NCBI GenBank assembly: GCA_021732365.1
Contig: JAKFVD010000029.1
Location: 1 to 64,000 of the forward strand
Length of the DNA stretch: 64,000 nucleotides
DNA from: Methylotenera sp.
Lineage (GTDB): Bacteria > Pseudomonadota > Gammaproteobacteria > Burkholderiales > Methylophilaceae
Direction: 5' to 3'
Shown: piece by piece, positions 16,239-25,358 of the stretch
Position numbering within the stretch: the first letter of the stretch is position 1
Layout: the number at the start of each line of letters is the position of its first letter
Program-made: the position numbers and the translations under genes
Notes under the pieces: generated by a model
Told to the model about the DNA's origin: nothing
The model's input: only the letters and a program-made list of their open reading frames with translations
The model's database searches: none

Positions 16239-17053
16239 ACTTTTAATATTTTTCTAATATCTGCCGCAAGCGAAGTGGGCGACCAAACTGTTTGCAAAAT
16301 ACTTTTAGCCTGAAATGCGCCGTAAATGCTATTAGTGATAATGACCTCATCTGCAGAAAGCAGTTTAGGCAGCGTAATATGTTCAATTTTGACCGTTAAT
16401 CCAAGCAAATGCGCCATATCAATAACGCGTTGTCTAGTAACACCTGCAATACCACAGCGATCCAACTTGGGGGTAATTAAAGTATCGCTAAAGCAAATAA
16501 AAATATTTGCTGCGGTGCATTCAATCACATTGCCATGCTCATCCAACATAATACCATCAGTGATATTAGGGTCTGTCCATTCCATGCGCGCCAGTACATT
16601 TTCTAGCCGATTTAGATGCTTAACTCCTGCCAGCAAAGGCATTGCTGCTAAAGGCGTGTTACATATATGAAGATTCACGCCTTCACTAAAATAAGTTGCG
16701 GGATAAGTCTTGATGGCAGATTTAATCACAACCCGCATCGGGTTGGTAATCGCTGGTTGCGCATAACCGCGCTCGCCTTCACCTCTGGTGATGATGATTT
16801 TTGCAATCGCTGTTTCATCTGGCAAAAATAATTGCTGTAAGTCGCTCATCAACAGTTCGGCGCTTGGGCAAACAATTTTAATCATGGCACAATCAGCCAC
16901 TAATTTTTGATAATGCTGTGGCCAACATTCAGGCATTCCATCGCGCATAACCAAGGTGCGAAAAACACCATCACCGTAAGCTAATCCGCGATCTAATGGC
17001 GAAACTGTTTGCTCAAAGCTTCCGTTAACGATAAATGATTGCGTATGTGCCAT
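16235..17053 (-). CDS. pabC: Aminodeoxychorismate lyase
   Basis: 272 residues, pyridoxal phosphate fold type IV. Converts 4-amino-4-deoxychorismate to p-aminobenzoate and pyruvate for folate synthesis. Motifs: DRGLAYGDGVFRTL near the start, the catalytic lysine in GVKHLNRLENVLARME, and EVIITNSIYGA near the end. The ATG at 17053 was preferred to a TTG three codons upstream. No clear Shine-Dalgarno is visible. A complete terminator hairpin (17087-17118) stands only 34 bases before the start codon, so expression probably depends on read-through from fabF or a promoter hidden at the hairpin. Confidence 0.92.
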   Translation of the reverse strand: MAHTQSFIVNGSFEQTVSPLDRGLAYGDGVFRTLVMRDGMPECWPQHYQKLVADCAMIKIVCPSAELLMSDLQQLFLPDETAIAKIIITRGEGERGYAQPAITNPMRVVIKSAIKTYPATYFSEGVNLHICNTPLAAMPLLAGVKHLNRLENVLARMEWTDPNITDGIMLDEHGNVIECTAANIFICFSDTLITPKLDRCGIAGVTRQRVIDMAHLLGLTVKIEHITLPKLLSADEVIITNSIYGAFQAKSILQTVWSPTSLAADIRKILKV

Positions 17054-17086
17054 GATGCGCAATTAAACCATAGCTATCGCCAATAA

Positions 17087-17118
17087 AAAAGCCTGCAACG
17101 GCTGAATTGCAGGCTTTT
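17087..17118 (-). terminator. Terminator between fabF and pabC
   Basis: Stem GCCTGCAA (17091-17098) with 17107-17114, extended by four A-T pairs, loop of 8 bases. On the minus strand it is followed by TTTTTTATT, a textbook intrinsic terminator for fabF. It also has a T-run in the other direction. Confidence 0.8.
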
Positions 17119-17185
17119 ATAAATAGTTTGCGCTCAGTTTTAATAAGGCATTCGTTTAATCAATTACTTATACTTTTTTAAAAAC

Positions 17186-18421
17186 CTAGATTTTTTTAAA
17201 AACTAGGCTACCGTTCGTTCCACCAAAGCCAAAGTTGTTTTTAAGCGCGTACTCAATTGGCATATCGCGCGCAGTATTGGCACAATAATCCAAGTCGCAT
17301 TCTGGGTCTTGGTTGAAAATATTGATGGTTGGCGGTGAAATTTGATGGTGAATGGCAAGTACGGTAAATACGGATTCTAAGCCACCTGCGCCGCCCAATA
17401 AGTGCCCTGTCATGGATTTGGTTGAGTTAACAACAATCTTGCTTGCATGCGCGCCAAACGTGGCTTTAATCGCATTCGTTTCATTTGCGTCACCCAGCGG
17501 CGTAGAAGTGCCATGCGCATTCACGTATTGCACTTTGCTGGCATCAATACCCGCATTTTTTAGTGCATTATTCATAGAGCGGCGTGGGCCATCCATGTTT
17601 GGTGCTGTCATATGATACGCATCAGCACTCATGCCATAGCCTGAAAGTTCTGCATAAATACGTGCACCACGCGCTTTTGCATGCTCATACTCTTCTAACA
17701 CCATCACACCGGCGCCCTCACCAATTACAAAGCCGTCACGGTCTTTATCCCATGGTCGACTTGCGGTGGCTGGGTCGTCATTTCGTGTTGATAGCGCACG
17801 TGCTGCTGCAAAACCACCTACACCTAGCTGTGTAATCGCTGCTTCAGCACCGCCTGCAACCATCACATCTGCATCGCCATATTCAATCATACGAGCCGCG
17901 TCGCCAATCGAATGTGTGCCAGTGGTGCATGCTGTTACAATTGCCACATTGGGGCCTTTTAAGCCAAACATAATGCTTAAATTGCCCGAAATCATATTAA
18001 TAATGGTGCCAGGAATAAAGAATGGTGAGATTTTACGCATGCCACCCTCATCAAATACATCATTAGTGGCTTCGATTGAGCCTAATCCACCAATTCCTGA
18101 GCCTATTGATACACCAATTCGCTCTGCATTCTGTTCGGTTACTTCAATGCCGGAGTCTTTAAATGCTTCAATACCTGCTACTAAACCATATTGAATGAAA
18201 ACATCCATACGACGCGCTTCTTTGGCGGACAAATAGTCTTCCACATTAAAGCCTTTTACCTCACCAGCGATTTGTGAAGAAAAAGCAGAAGGATCAAATT
18301 TAGTAATGCGCGTGATACCCGATTGGCCTTTGACAAGGTTATCCCAAGCCGTTGCTGTGCCAATACCTACTGGAGAAACGACACCTAAACCCGTAATAAC
18401 TACCCGACGTTTTTCGCTCAT
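17186..18421 (-). CDS. fabF: 3-oxoacyl-ACP synthase II
   Basis: 411 residues. Condenses malonyl-ACP with acyl-ACP in fatty-acid elongation. The Cys-His-His triad is present: TACTTGTHS (about C163), [11 protein letters not shown], and [13 protein letters not shown]. Normal length with the [10 protein letters not shown]-terminus. It follows acpP by 124 bases containing the acpP terminator, so acyl carrier protein can be made in excess of the synthase, as is usual. Confidence 0.96.
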   Translation of the reverse strand: MSEKRRVVITGLGVVSPVGIGTATAWDNLVKGQSGITRITKFDPSAFSSQIAGEVKGFNVEDYLSAKEARRMDVFIQYGLVAGIEAFKDSGIEVTEQNAERIGVSIGSGIGGLGSIEATNDVFDEGGMRKISPFFIPGTIINMISGNLSIMFGLKGPNVAIVTACTTGTHSIGDAARMIEYGDADVMVAGGAEAAITQLGVGGFAAARALSTRNDDPATASRPWDKDRDGFVIGEGAGVMVLEEYEHAKARGARIYAELSGYGMSADAYHMTAPNMDGPRRSMNNALKNAGIDASKVQYVNAHGTSTPLGDANETNAIKATFGAHASKIVVNSTKSMTGHLLGGAGGLESVFTVLAIHHQISPPTINIFNQDPECDLDYCANTARDMPIEYALKNNFGFGGTNGSLVFKKI

Positions 18422-18499
18422 GATTTAGATTTCACCGTTATTTAGATTCATGGATAAATTGAAGATTAAATTGCATGAAAAATTGACTACTCAACAAAA

Positions 18500-18526
18500 T
18501 TCAGCCCTCCTGTTGAGAGGGCTGAA
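18500..18526 (-). terminator. Terminator after acpP
   Basis: Ten-base stem TTCAGCCCTC (18500-18509) with 18517-18526, 7-base loop, followed on the minus strand by TTTTGTTG. It lies 19 bases past the acpP stop. Confidence 0.75.
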
Positions 18527-18545
18527 AATTGCAGGGTATATTGAA

Positions 18546-18782
18546 TTACTTAAGGTTTGCGTTGACGTAATCAATCGCTTGTTGCACGGTTGTGATTTTT
18601 TCCGCTTCGTCATCTGGAATTTCACAGTCAAACTCTTCTTCAAGCGCCATTACTAACTCCACTGTATCCAGTGAATCAGCACCTAAATCATCTACAAATG
18701 ATGATGCATTTTTTACGTCAGCTTCGTTTGCACCTAATTGTTCACAAACGATTTTTCTTACACGTTGTTCGATGTCAGACAT
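18546..18782 (-). CDS. acpP: Acyl carrier protein
   Basis: 78 residues, highly acidic. The phosphopantetheine attachment serine is in [10 protein letters not shown] (S37). Carrier for all fatty-acid synthesis intermediates and acyl donor for PlsX, LpxA and LpxD encoded elsewhere in this window. It has its own good promoter (18843-18870) and terminator, giving a short abundant transcript within the fab cluster. Confidence 0.97.
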   Translation of the reverse strand: MSDIEQRVRKIVCEQLGANEADVKNASSFVDDLGADSLDTVELVMALEEEFDCEIPDDEAEKITTVQQAIDYVNANLK

Positions 18783-18842
18783 CTAAATACCCCTTTGATT
18801 AAAAATTAGCAACCTACATCTGTTAAGTTAGGCTAAGTGCGT

Positions 18843-18870
18843 ATTCTAACAAAACTCTACAATAAAACAA
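18843..18870 (-). promoter_or_regulatory. Promoter of acpP
   Basis: Minus strand: TTGTTT (18870-18865), 16 bases, TAGAAT (18848-18843) preceded by TGT, an extended -10. About 60 bases before the acpP ATG. Confidence 0.45.
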
Positions 18871-18915
18871 AAATGCTTTTTAAATTAACACTGATTACTT
18901 TTAAAATTTGCCTTA

Positions 18916-18930
18916 AAAAAGTGGTTAAGT
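18916..18930 (-). repeat. Copy 2 of the 15-base 3'-flank repeat
   Basis: AAAAAGTGGTTAAGT on the plus strand, 4 bases past the fabG stop codon. The match with copy 3 extends two further bases (AT) on its right. Confidence 0.6.
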
Positions 18931-18934
18931 ATCG

Positions 18935-19684
18935 TTAGGCCATGTACATTCCGCCATTCACATGGATGGTTTCACCAGAAATATAAGCTGCATTAGGTGA
19001 TGCTAAAAATGCCACCGTAGCCGCAATTTCTTTGACATTGCCCAAGCGCCCAAGCGGCACACGCTCTAGCATTTTGGTTTTAATCGCTTCGGGCAATTCT
19101 GCCGTCATATCGGTTTCAATAAAGCCTGGCGCTACGCAGTTAACCGTAATATTGCGGCTGCCCACTTCAGAAGCCAATGATTTGGTAAAGCCGCTCATGC
19201 CAGCTTTTGCGGCGGCATAATTGGTTTGACCAGCGTTACCCATATGGCCTACTACGCTAGAAATGCTGATAATGCGCCCTGCGCGCGCTTTCATCATTGG
19301 GCGCAACACCGCTTGGCTCATACGGAAAACCGATTTTAAGTTGGTGGAAATCACGGCATCCCAATCGTCATCGCTCATGCGCATCAATAAAGTGTCGCGT
19401 GTAATACCTGCGTTGTTAACCAAGATTGAAATATCGCCAAACTGCGCTGCTATTTGTTTTAAAACCACTTCTACTTGCGCGGCATCATTTACATCCAATG
19501 CCATGCCAGTGCCATTAATGCCCGCTTGTTTAAAGTTGGCTTGTATGCTTTCTGCGCCACTGGCACTCGTTGCCGTGCCAATCACTGTTGCACCTTGCAA
19601 ACCAAGCTCAGCAGCAATGGCAGCACCGATACCACGACTTGCGCCTGTTACCAGAGCAATTTGACCGCTTAATAGTTTTGACAT
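18935..19684 (-). CDS. fabG: 3-oxoacyl-ACP reductase
   Basis: 249 residues, short-chain dehydrogenase fold. NADPH site TGASRGIGAAIA (about 14-25), NNAGITRD, catalytic Ser-Tyr-Lys in SISSVVGHMGNAGQTNYAAAKAG, and the HVNGGMYMA C-terminus typical of FabG. Reduces 3-oxoacyl-ACP in each elongation cycle. It follows fabD by 26 bases. Confidence 0.96.
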   Translation of the reverse strand: MSKLLSGQIALVTGASRGIGAAIAAELGLQGATVIGTATSASGAESIQANFKQAGINGTGMALDVNDAAQVEVVLKQIAAQFGDISILVNNAGITRDTLLMRMSDDDWDAVISTNLKSVFRMSQAVLRPMMKARAGRIISISSVVGHMGNAGQTNYAAAKAGMSGFTKSLASEVGSRNITVNCVAPGFIETDMTAELPEAIKTKMLERVPLGRLGNVKEIAATVAFLASPNAAYISGETIHVNGGMYMA

Positions 19685-19710
19685 TAAGTAAACCTCTTAA
19701 ATAATTGATT

Positions 19711-20637
19711 TTAATTATTTTTAATAAATTCAGAAACCGCTTCTTTTGAAACCAACGCAACACAAGGCAATTCCGCCACAATGCGCTTAGTTAAACCGGT
19801 TAATACTTTTCCTGGTCCGCATTCTGCACTGTTTGTTATGCCTTGAGCGTAAATCGCCTGCACAGTTTCTACCCATCTCACTGGGCTGTAAAGCTGGCGC
19901 ACTAAAGCTTGTTTAATTTCATCTGCGTTCACATAGCTGGCTACATCCGCATTGTGTAAAACGGGTATATGTGGCGTTTGCACAGATACATTAGCTAAAT
20001 AAGTAGCTAATTTTTCAGCAGCCGGCTTCATTAATGCGCAATGCGAAGGCACGCTAACAGGTAGCGGCAAGGCGCGCTTTGCACCTTTTGCCTTAGCTAG
20101 TTCCATACCGCGCTCCACGGCAGCTTTATTGCCCGCAATCACTACTTGGCCAGGCGAGTTTAAATTGACTGCTTCACACACCTCACCTTGCGCAGCTTCT
20201 AAACATACCGCGCGTACCGCTTCATCATCCAAGCCAAGTATGGCCGCCATCGCGCCTACGCCTTCGGGCACGGCACTTTGCATCACTTCTGCGCGATATT
20301 TAACTAAGGGTAGCGCATCGGCATAGCTGATGGCACCCGTCGCAACCAAAGCGGCATACTCACCCAAGCTGTGACCTGCGAAAATACTAGGCTGCTTACC
20401 ACCTGCTTGCAGGTAAGCGCGCCAAGTAGCGATGCCAGCCGCAAGCATTAAGGGTTGTGTGTGCTGGGTTAAGTTAAGCAATTCATTTGGCTCTGTCGCC
20501 ATAGACCAAAAGTCCACACCCAAAATATCAGATGCTTCAACAAAAGTTTGTTTAATAACTGGGTTATCAGTAAAGCCGCTCATCATGCCAACCGATTGTG
20601 AGCCTTGACCAGGGAAGAAAAATGCAAATTGAGTCAT
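19711..20637 (-). CDS. fabD: Malonyl-CoA:ACP transacylase
   Basis: 308 residues. Loads malonyl onto acyl carrier protein. Motifs FFPGQGSQSVGM at the start, nucleophile serine in GHSLGEYAAL (about S92), catalytic His in SVPSHCALM, and GPGKVLTGL near the end. Placed between fabH and fabG as in most proteobacteria. Confidence 0.96.
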   Translation of the reverse strand: MTQFAFFFPGQGSQSVGMMSGFTDNPVIKQTFVEASDILGVDFWSMATEPNELLNLTQHTQPLMLAAGIATWRAYLQAGGKQPSIFAGHSLGEYAALVATGAISYADALPLVKYRAEVMQSAVPEGVGAMAAILGLDDEAVRAVCLEAAQGEVCEAVNLNSPGQVVIAGNKAAVERGMELAKAKGAKRALPLPVSVPSHCALMKPAAEKLATYLANVSVQTPHIPVLHNADVASYVNADEIKQALVRQLYSPVRWVETVQAIYAQGITNSAECGPGKVLTGLTKRIVAELPCVALVSKEAVSEFIKNN

Positions 20638-20702
20638 ATTGTTTCTTTATTTTCAATTATATTTCAAATACTTAACACTAAATTTAAGCCAAATATTTAG
20701 GC

Positions 20703-21674
20703 TTAATATTTAACCAGCGCCGAACCCCATGTAAAGCCGCCGCCAAACGCTTCCATCAAAATCACATCACCACGTTTGATGCGGCCATCTTTTACGGCAA
20801 CGTCTAATGCCAGCGGAATCGATGCAGCGGATGTATTGCCGTGTTTATCAACTGTGACAACAACTTTATCCATGCTCATATCTAATTTTTTTGCCGTTGC
20901 CTGCAATATGCGAATATTGGCCTGATGCGGCACCAGCCAATCAATATCGCTTTTTTGCATGCCGTTAGCGGCTAGGGTTTCATCCACTATTTGGTCTAGC
21001 GTATTCACTGCCATTTTAAAGACAGCATTGCCTTCCATGATAACGGTGTCTGGGCCATCGGCATTGCGTGGCACGTGTAACATTTTTTCATAATTGCCAT
21101 CCGCATGTAAATGCGTTGAAATAACGCCCACCTCATAGGATGCCTGCAAAATGATAGCGCCAGCGCCATCGCCCCACAAAATGCAATTGCCTCTATCGGT
21201 GTAATCGGTAATGCGTGAGAAGGTTTCAGCACCAATTACCAGTACACATTTAGCGCTACCTGCCTTGATAAAATTATCAGCTGTTGCCAATGCATAGACA
21301 AAACCACTGCAGACCGCTTGAATATCAAACGCAGGACAGCCAGAAATACCCAATTTGCGTTGTACCATCGTGGCAACGCTTGGAAATACTTTATCTGGCG
21401 TAGTTGTGGCAATAACAATCAAATCAATGTCATTTGCCAGAATTCCTGCGCTAGCAATGGCGTTTTTGGCGGCATTAAAAGCCAAGTCACTAGTAAATTC
21501 ATCGGCTGCGGCAATATGTCTTTCACGAATGCCAGTACGACTGAATATCCACTCATCGGTGGTATCGACCATTTTTTCTAAATCCGCATTGCTTAAGATT
21601 TTTTGCGGCAAATAGCTGCCTGTTCCAGCTATTTTTGCATTAATTTTTGTATGGGCAGAATTTAATTTGGTCAT
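20703..21674 (-). CDS. fabH: 3-oxoacyl-ACP synthase III
   Basis: 323 residues. Starts fatty-acid synthesis by condensing acetyl-CoA with malonyl-ACP. Catalytic triad Cys in [11 protein letters not shown] (about C121), His in VPHQANIRI, Asn in [14 protein letters not shown]. The ATG overlaps the plsX stop by 4 bases, so the two are translationally coupled. Confidence 0.96.
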   Translation of the reverse strand: MTKLNSAHTKINAKIAGTGSYLPQKILSNADLEKMVDTTDEWIFSRTGIRERHIAAADEFTSDLAFNAAKNAIASAGILANDIDLIVIATTTPDKVFPSVATMVQRKLGISGCPAFDIQAVCSGFVYALATADNFIKAGSAKCVLVIGAETFSRITDYTDRGNCILWGDGAGAIILQASYEVGVISTHLHADGNYEKMLHVPRNADGPDTVIMEGNAVFKMAVNTLDQIVDETLAANGMQKSDIDWLVPHQANIRILQATAKKLDMSMDKVVVTVDKHGNTSAASIPLALDVAVKDGRIKRGDVILMEAFGGGFTWGSALVKY

Positions 21675-22735
21675 GCGTTAATGCCTTCTTCTGCCAAATT
21701 ATCTGCATTGAATGCGTTATTTTGTGGCTGCAAATGTTCAATTTCTAATTGTTCGGTAATGCGGCGCAAAACACCACTGCGTGCCTCTTCAATGGCGACA
21801 TGCAATGCATAATAAAATGCTAATTGATCTGCTCCGCCATGGCTTTTTACCACAATGCCGCGCAAGCCTAAAAAGCTGGCACCATTGTAACGACGAGGGT
21901 CTAAGCGTTTTTTAAATGCTTTAAGCACAGGCAGCGCACCTAATGCCATTAATTTAGTCAGCCAGTTTCTTTTAAATTCCATCGTCAAAAACTTGCCCAT
22001 CATGTGCGCCAAACCTTCTGTGGTTTTAAGCGATACATTGCCGACAAAGCCATCGCACACCACTAAATCGGTTGTGCCTTTAAAAATATCGTCACCTTCA
22101 ATATTGCCATAAAAATTAAGATGGCTTGCGCGCAATAATTCGGCTGCTTGTTTGACCACTTCATTGCCCTTAATATCTTCAGAGCCGATATTGAGTAAGC
22201 CTACCGTGGGGCTAGCTTTATGCTCTACGCAACTGACTAACATGGCGCCCATGACTGCAAACTGCAGCAAATGCTGTGGCGTACAGTCTGCATTAGCACC
22301 CAAATCTAACATATAGGTTCTACCTTTTTCTGAAGGCAGAGATGAAGCAATCGCAGGCCTGTCAATGCCAGGCAAGGTTTTCAGCACAAAACGTGCAGTA
22401 GCCATTAGTGCGCCTGTATTACCAGCACTTACACATGCATTTGCCTCACCCGATTTAACCAAGTTAATGGCTACGCGCATAGATGAATCTTTTTTGTTTT
22501 TTAGCGCGCTTTGAGGCGACTCATCCATCAACACTACTTGCGTGGTTGGATGAATGCGCAAACGTGGGCTTACAGCTGATTTATGTGCTTTTAGCTCAGC
22601 CTGAATAACGTCTTCTAAGCCCACCAATACAATATTGAGCTGATCATCTTCCTTTAACGCTTTTAAAGCGGCGGGAACAGTAACGTGAGGGCCGTGATCG
22701 CCACCCATCGCATCAATTGCAATCGTTATATCCAT
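21671..22735 (-). CDS. plsX: Phosphate acyltransferase
   Basis: 354 residues. Converts acyl-ACP to acyl-phosphate, the donor for glycerol-3-phosphate acylation by PlsY. Family hallmarks: [12 protein letters not shown] at the start, [25 protein letters not shown] and VCDGFVGNV. The rpmF-plsX-fabH order is conserved. It is followed directly by fabH. Confidence 0.95.
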   Translation of the reverse strand: MDITIAIDAMGGDHGPHVTVPAALKALKEDDQLNIVLVGLEDVIQAELKAHKSAVSPRLRIHPTTQVVLMDESPQSALKNKKDSSMRVAINLVKSGEANACVSAGNTGALMATARFVLKTLPGIDRPAIASSLPSEKGRTYMLDLGANADCTPQHLLQFAVMGAMLVSCVEHKASPTVGLLNIGSEDIKGNEVVKQAAELLRASHLNFYGNIEGDDIFKGTTDLVVCDGFVGNVSLKTTEGLAHMMGKFLTMEFKRNWLTKLMALGALPVLKAFKKRLDPRRYNGASFLGLRGIVVKSHGGADQLAFYYALHVAIEEARSGVLRRITEQLEIEHLQPQNNAFNADNLAEEGINA

Positions 22736-22847
22736 TTAAACCATTAAATGTAATGATGAAATGTTTGTCAATAAGTTTAGGCAATCAATCATCAGTTGAT
22801 AGGATTTGTACATAATTGCGCTAACTCAACTGCGCTTAATGTGCAAA

Positions 22848-22870
22848 CGCCGCACTTTTAAAGTACGGCG
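22848..22870 (-). terminator. GC-rich hairpin between rpmF and plsX
   Basis: CGCCG (22848-22852) pairs with CGGCG (22866-22870), one mismatch, then ACTT/AAGT. Weak following T-tract on the minus strand (TTTG). Could be a pause or processing site rather than a terminator. Confidence 0.3.
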
Positions 22871-22913
22871 CGCTAGGCATAACTGTTACAGGTATAACTA
22901 TTCGGTCAATCAA

Positions 22914-22934
22914 AATTAGTCGAAAAGACTAATT
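22914..22934 (-). terminator. Hairpin directly after rpmF
   Basis: AATTAGTC (22914-22921) pairs with GACTAATT (22927-22934) around a 5-base loop, followed on the minus strand by TTTTG. It begins 7 bases past the rpmF stop. The stem is AT-rich, so termination is probably partial. Confidence 0.5.
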
Positions 22935-22941
22935 AAAAGGC

Positions 22942-23121
22942 TTATTCGCCCTTTGTAGACAACACTTTACGACCACGGTAGTAGCCAGTTGGGCTTACAT
23001 GATGACGCAAATGTGTTTCGCCAGTTGTTGGCTCTACAGCTAAAGGTGGGTTGACTAAAAAGTCATGTGAACGGTGCATACCACGTTTAGAAGGTGACTT
23101 TTTGTTTTGTTGAACTGCCAT
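22942..23121 (-). CDS. rpmF: 50S ribosomal protein L32
   Basis: 59 residues, read from the sequence. The N-terminus is [20 protein letters not shown], the protein is highly basic, and the middle contains [20 protein letters not shown], typical of L32 without the zinc-binding cysteines. It lies between yceD and plsX, its conserved position. A consensus-like promoter (23174-23202) stands upstream and an AT-rich hairpin just after. Confidence 0.95.
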   Translation of the reverse strand: MAVQQNKKSPSKRGMHRSHDFLVNPPLAVEPTTGETHLRHHVSPTGYYRGRKVLSTKGE

Positions 23122-23173
23122 GATAAAACTCCAAAAAATGCTTTAAGCAAATGCGTTAAATAGCTAATTCATA

Positions 23174-23202
23174 ATTGTAGTTTAATTTGTGGTGAACTGC
23201 AA
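23174..23202 (-). promoter_or_regulatory. Promoter of rpmF
   Basis: Minus strand: TTGCAG (23202-23197), 17-base spacer, TACAAT (23179-23174), 5 of 6 with the -10 consensus, about 50 bases before the rpmF ATG. Confidence 0.45.
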
Positions 23203-23268
23203 ACACAAACACACTATATAGCGGCAAATAGCTTAATTCTCTATTTTAAATTGAACAATTAAGCTTCA

Positions 23269-23778
23269 TTACGACGCTTTATTCATCAAATCTTTTAACA
23301 CAGCAAATGGGTTTGGCTTTTCGCCGCTTTGCATCGCATGTTGCTTGCACTCGCCTTGCTGCTCAGACGAATGAGTCGGTGCGATTGGGAATGCAATCAG
23401 CAGCTCATCTTCTACCAATGCCGGCACTGACATTACTGGCGAAATTTCCAGCCAATCCAAATCGTCGTTTTCATCAAATTCCGCAGGCTCACTATCTGTA
23501 ATTAAATAGTCAAACTCTAACTTTAGTTGTACAGACATTGCATTCAAGCAGCGCTGGCAAGTGGTCGGCAAATGTGCATCCACGCTTAAGTGTAAACTGG
23601 GTAAGCTATATTTTTTATTGTATCCAGTTAAGGTGAATTGAATTTCTGACTCAGGCAATGGTTCTTGCATAAGCAGCACATCAGTCAGTCTATCCATCTC
23701 TAAAATATCTAATACGCCAGCAATAGATTGTTCTGATTGTGCGAATTCAAAGTTGTTAATTGAAAGTGTTTTCATCAT
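23269..23778 (-). CDS. yceD: YceD-family 23S rRNA accumulation protein (DUF177)
   Basis: 169 residues. The family is defined by the pair CQRCL (about 74-78) and a C-terminal acidic/charged segment ending NPFAVLKDLMNK, both present. YceD is needed for normal 23S rRNA accumulation in plants and Escherichia coli (family knowledge). It precedes rpmF by 147 bases, a conserved neighbourhood. Start codon is one of two adjacent ATGs. It is divergent from pycA across 131 bases. Confidence 0.9.
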   Translation of the reverse strand: MMKTLSINNFEFAQSEQSIAGVLDILEMDRLTDVLLMQEPLPESEIQFTLTGYNKKYSLPSLHLSVDAHLPTTCQRCLNAMSVQLKLEFDYLITDSEPAEFDENDDLDWLEISPVMSVPALVEDELLIAFPIAPTHSSEQQGECKQHAMQSGEKPNPFAVLKDLMNKAS

Positions 23779-23833
23779 ATATTTGTGAATAGTTTAAATA
23801 TAACAAGTCGTTAGAATTTTAAGCGCCAGCTTA

Positions 23834-23862
23834 TTTTGCGTACACACTCAGCATGTTATAAT
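23834..23862 (+). promoter_or_regulatory. Promoter of pycA-pycB
   Basis: Perfect TATAAT (23857-23862) with TGT directly upstream, an extended -10; the -35 region (TTTTGC, 23834-23839) is poor. About 48 bases before the pycA start. Confidence 0.5.
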
Positions 23863-23909
23863 TCCGCTGATTTTAGTATAAAGCTGTTGTAAATTCTTTA
23901 AGGGTTCAA

Positions 23910-25328
23910 GTGTTCAAAAAAATTCTTGTTGCTAATCGGGGTGAAATTGCAGTGCGTATTGTACGCGCTTGTTCCGAAATGGGTATCAAATCTGTTGCTA
24001 TCTATGCAGAGGCCGATCGTCACGCATTACACGTAAAAAAAGCGGATGAAGCCTACAACATTGGTACAGACCCAGTTGCTGGCTATTTAAATGCACATAA
24101 TATTGTCAACGTGGCCGTGGCTGCTGGTTGCGACGCGCTGCATCCAGGCTATGGTTTTTTATCAGAAAACCCCGAATTAGCCGAAATTTGCGCGCGCCGT
24201 GGCATTAAGTTTATCGGCCCAAATGCTTCAGTCATTCGTCAAATGGGTGACAAAATTCAAGCGCGCAATGCTATGACGGATGCGGGCATTCCATGTACAC
24301 CAGGCAGTGATGGTAATCTTGAAAATTTAGACGAAGCAGTTAAATTAGCCAATAAAATTGGCTATCCTGTCATGCTTAAAGCCACCAATGGCGGCGGCGG
24401 CCGAGGAATTAGGCGTTGCGATTCTGAAAAAGACTTGCTCACCAATTACGATCGCGTGATTTCTGAAGCTAGCAAAGCGTTTGGCAAGCCTGAAGTATTC
24501 TTGGAAAAGTGCGTGGTGCATCCACGTCACATTGAAGTGCAAGTGCTGGCTGATAGCCAAGGCAACGTGATTCATTTATTTGAGCGCGATTGCTCTATTC
24601 AGCGCCGCAATCAAAAGCTCATTGAAATCGCCCCTTCGCCCCAATTAAGCCAAGCGCAACGCGACTATATTGGCGGTTTGGCGGTTAAGGCGGCCAAAGC
24701 GGTTGGTTACGAAAATGCAGGCACGGTTGAGTTCTTGCTAGATTCTGACAATACGTTTTACTTTATGGAAATGAATACCCGCTTGCAGGTTGAGCACACG
24801 GTGACTGAAACGATTACTGGCGTGGATATTGTGCAAGAACAAATCCGCATCGCTTATGGCTTGCCACTACAATACAAACAAAGTGAAATTAGTTTCCGCG
24901 GATTTGCCATGGAATATCGTATCAACGCAGAAGATCCTAAAAACGACTTTTTGCCTAGTTTTGGTAAAATTACCCGTTACTATTCACCAGGTGGGCCTGG
25001 TGTGCGTATGGATGCGGCGATTTACACGGGCTATGTGATTCCGCCCTATTACGATTCAATGTGTGCCAAGTTGACAGTATGGGCGCTAGATTGGGAAAGC
25101 GTTGTAGAACGCGGCCGCCGTGCTTTGGGCGATATGGTGGTTTATGGCGTTAAAACGACCATTCCTTATTATCAAGAAATCATGAAGCATCCTGATTTTA
25201 AAAATGCAGAATTCAACACCAGCTTTGTTGAAACGCACCCAGAATTGACCAATTACGCAACCGAACTGCCACCAGAATTGATTGCAGCTGCTATATCCGC
25301 TGCCATTGCGGCACACGAAGGCATTTGA
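23910..25328 (+). CDS. pycA: Pyruvate carboxylase subunit A (biotin carboxylase)
   Basis: 472 residues. ATP-grasp biotin carboxylase: MFKKILVANRGEIAVRI start, glycine-rich loop KATNGGGGRGIR (about 158-169), EMNTRLQVEH, and the RINAED region. GTG start with AGGG five bases upstream. It resembles AccC, but the next gene is a biotinylated carboxyltransferase, not accB. Together they form the split (alpha4-beta4) pyruvate carboxylase, which makes oxaloacetate from pyruvate and CO2. That is an anaplerotic step. The stop is followed 30 bases later by pycB. Confidence 0.88.
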   Translation: MFKKILVANRGEIAVRIVRACSEMGIKSVAIYAEADRHALHVKKADEAYNIGTDPVAGYLNAHNIVNVAVAAGCDALHPGYGFLSENPELAEICARRGIKFIGPNASVIRQMGDKIQARNAMTDAGIPCTPGSDGNLENLDEAVKLANKIGYPVMLKATNGGGGRGIRRCDSEKDLLTNYDRVISEASKAFGKPEVFLEKCVVHPRHIEVQVLADSQGNVIHLFERDCSIQRRNQKLIEIAPSPQLSQAQRDYIGGLAVKAAKAVGYENAGTVEFLLDSDNTFYFMEMNTRLQVEHTVTETITGVDIVQEQIRIAYGLPLQYKQSEISFRGFAMEYRINAEDPKNDFLPSFGKITRYYSPGGPGVRMDAAIYTGYVIPPYYDSMCAKLTVWALDWESVVERGRRALGDMVVYGVKTTIPYYQEIMKHPDFKNAEFNTSFVETHPELTNYATELPPELIAAAISAAIAAHEGI

Positions 25329-25358
25329 GAAAAAAGCATTTAATAGAAACGACTGATT

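Noticed and set aside
17766..18194. 142-codon plus-strand frame over fabF
   Set aside because: Antisense shadow created by codon use in fabF. No ribosome site, no motif.
22848..22870. rpmF-plsX hairpin as a strong terminator
   Set aside because: One mismatch and no proper T-run; kept only as a low-confidence hairpin.
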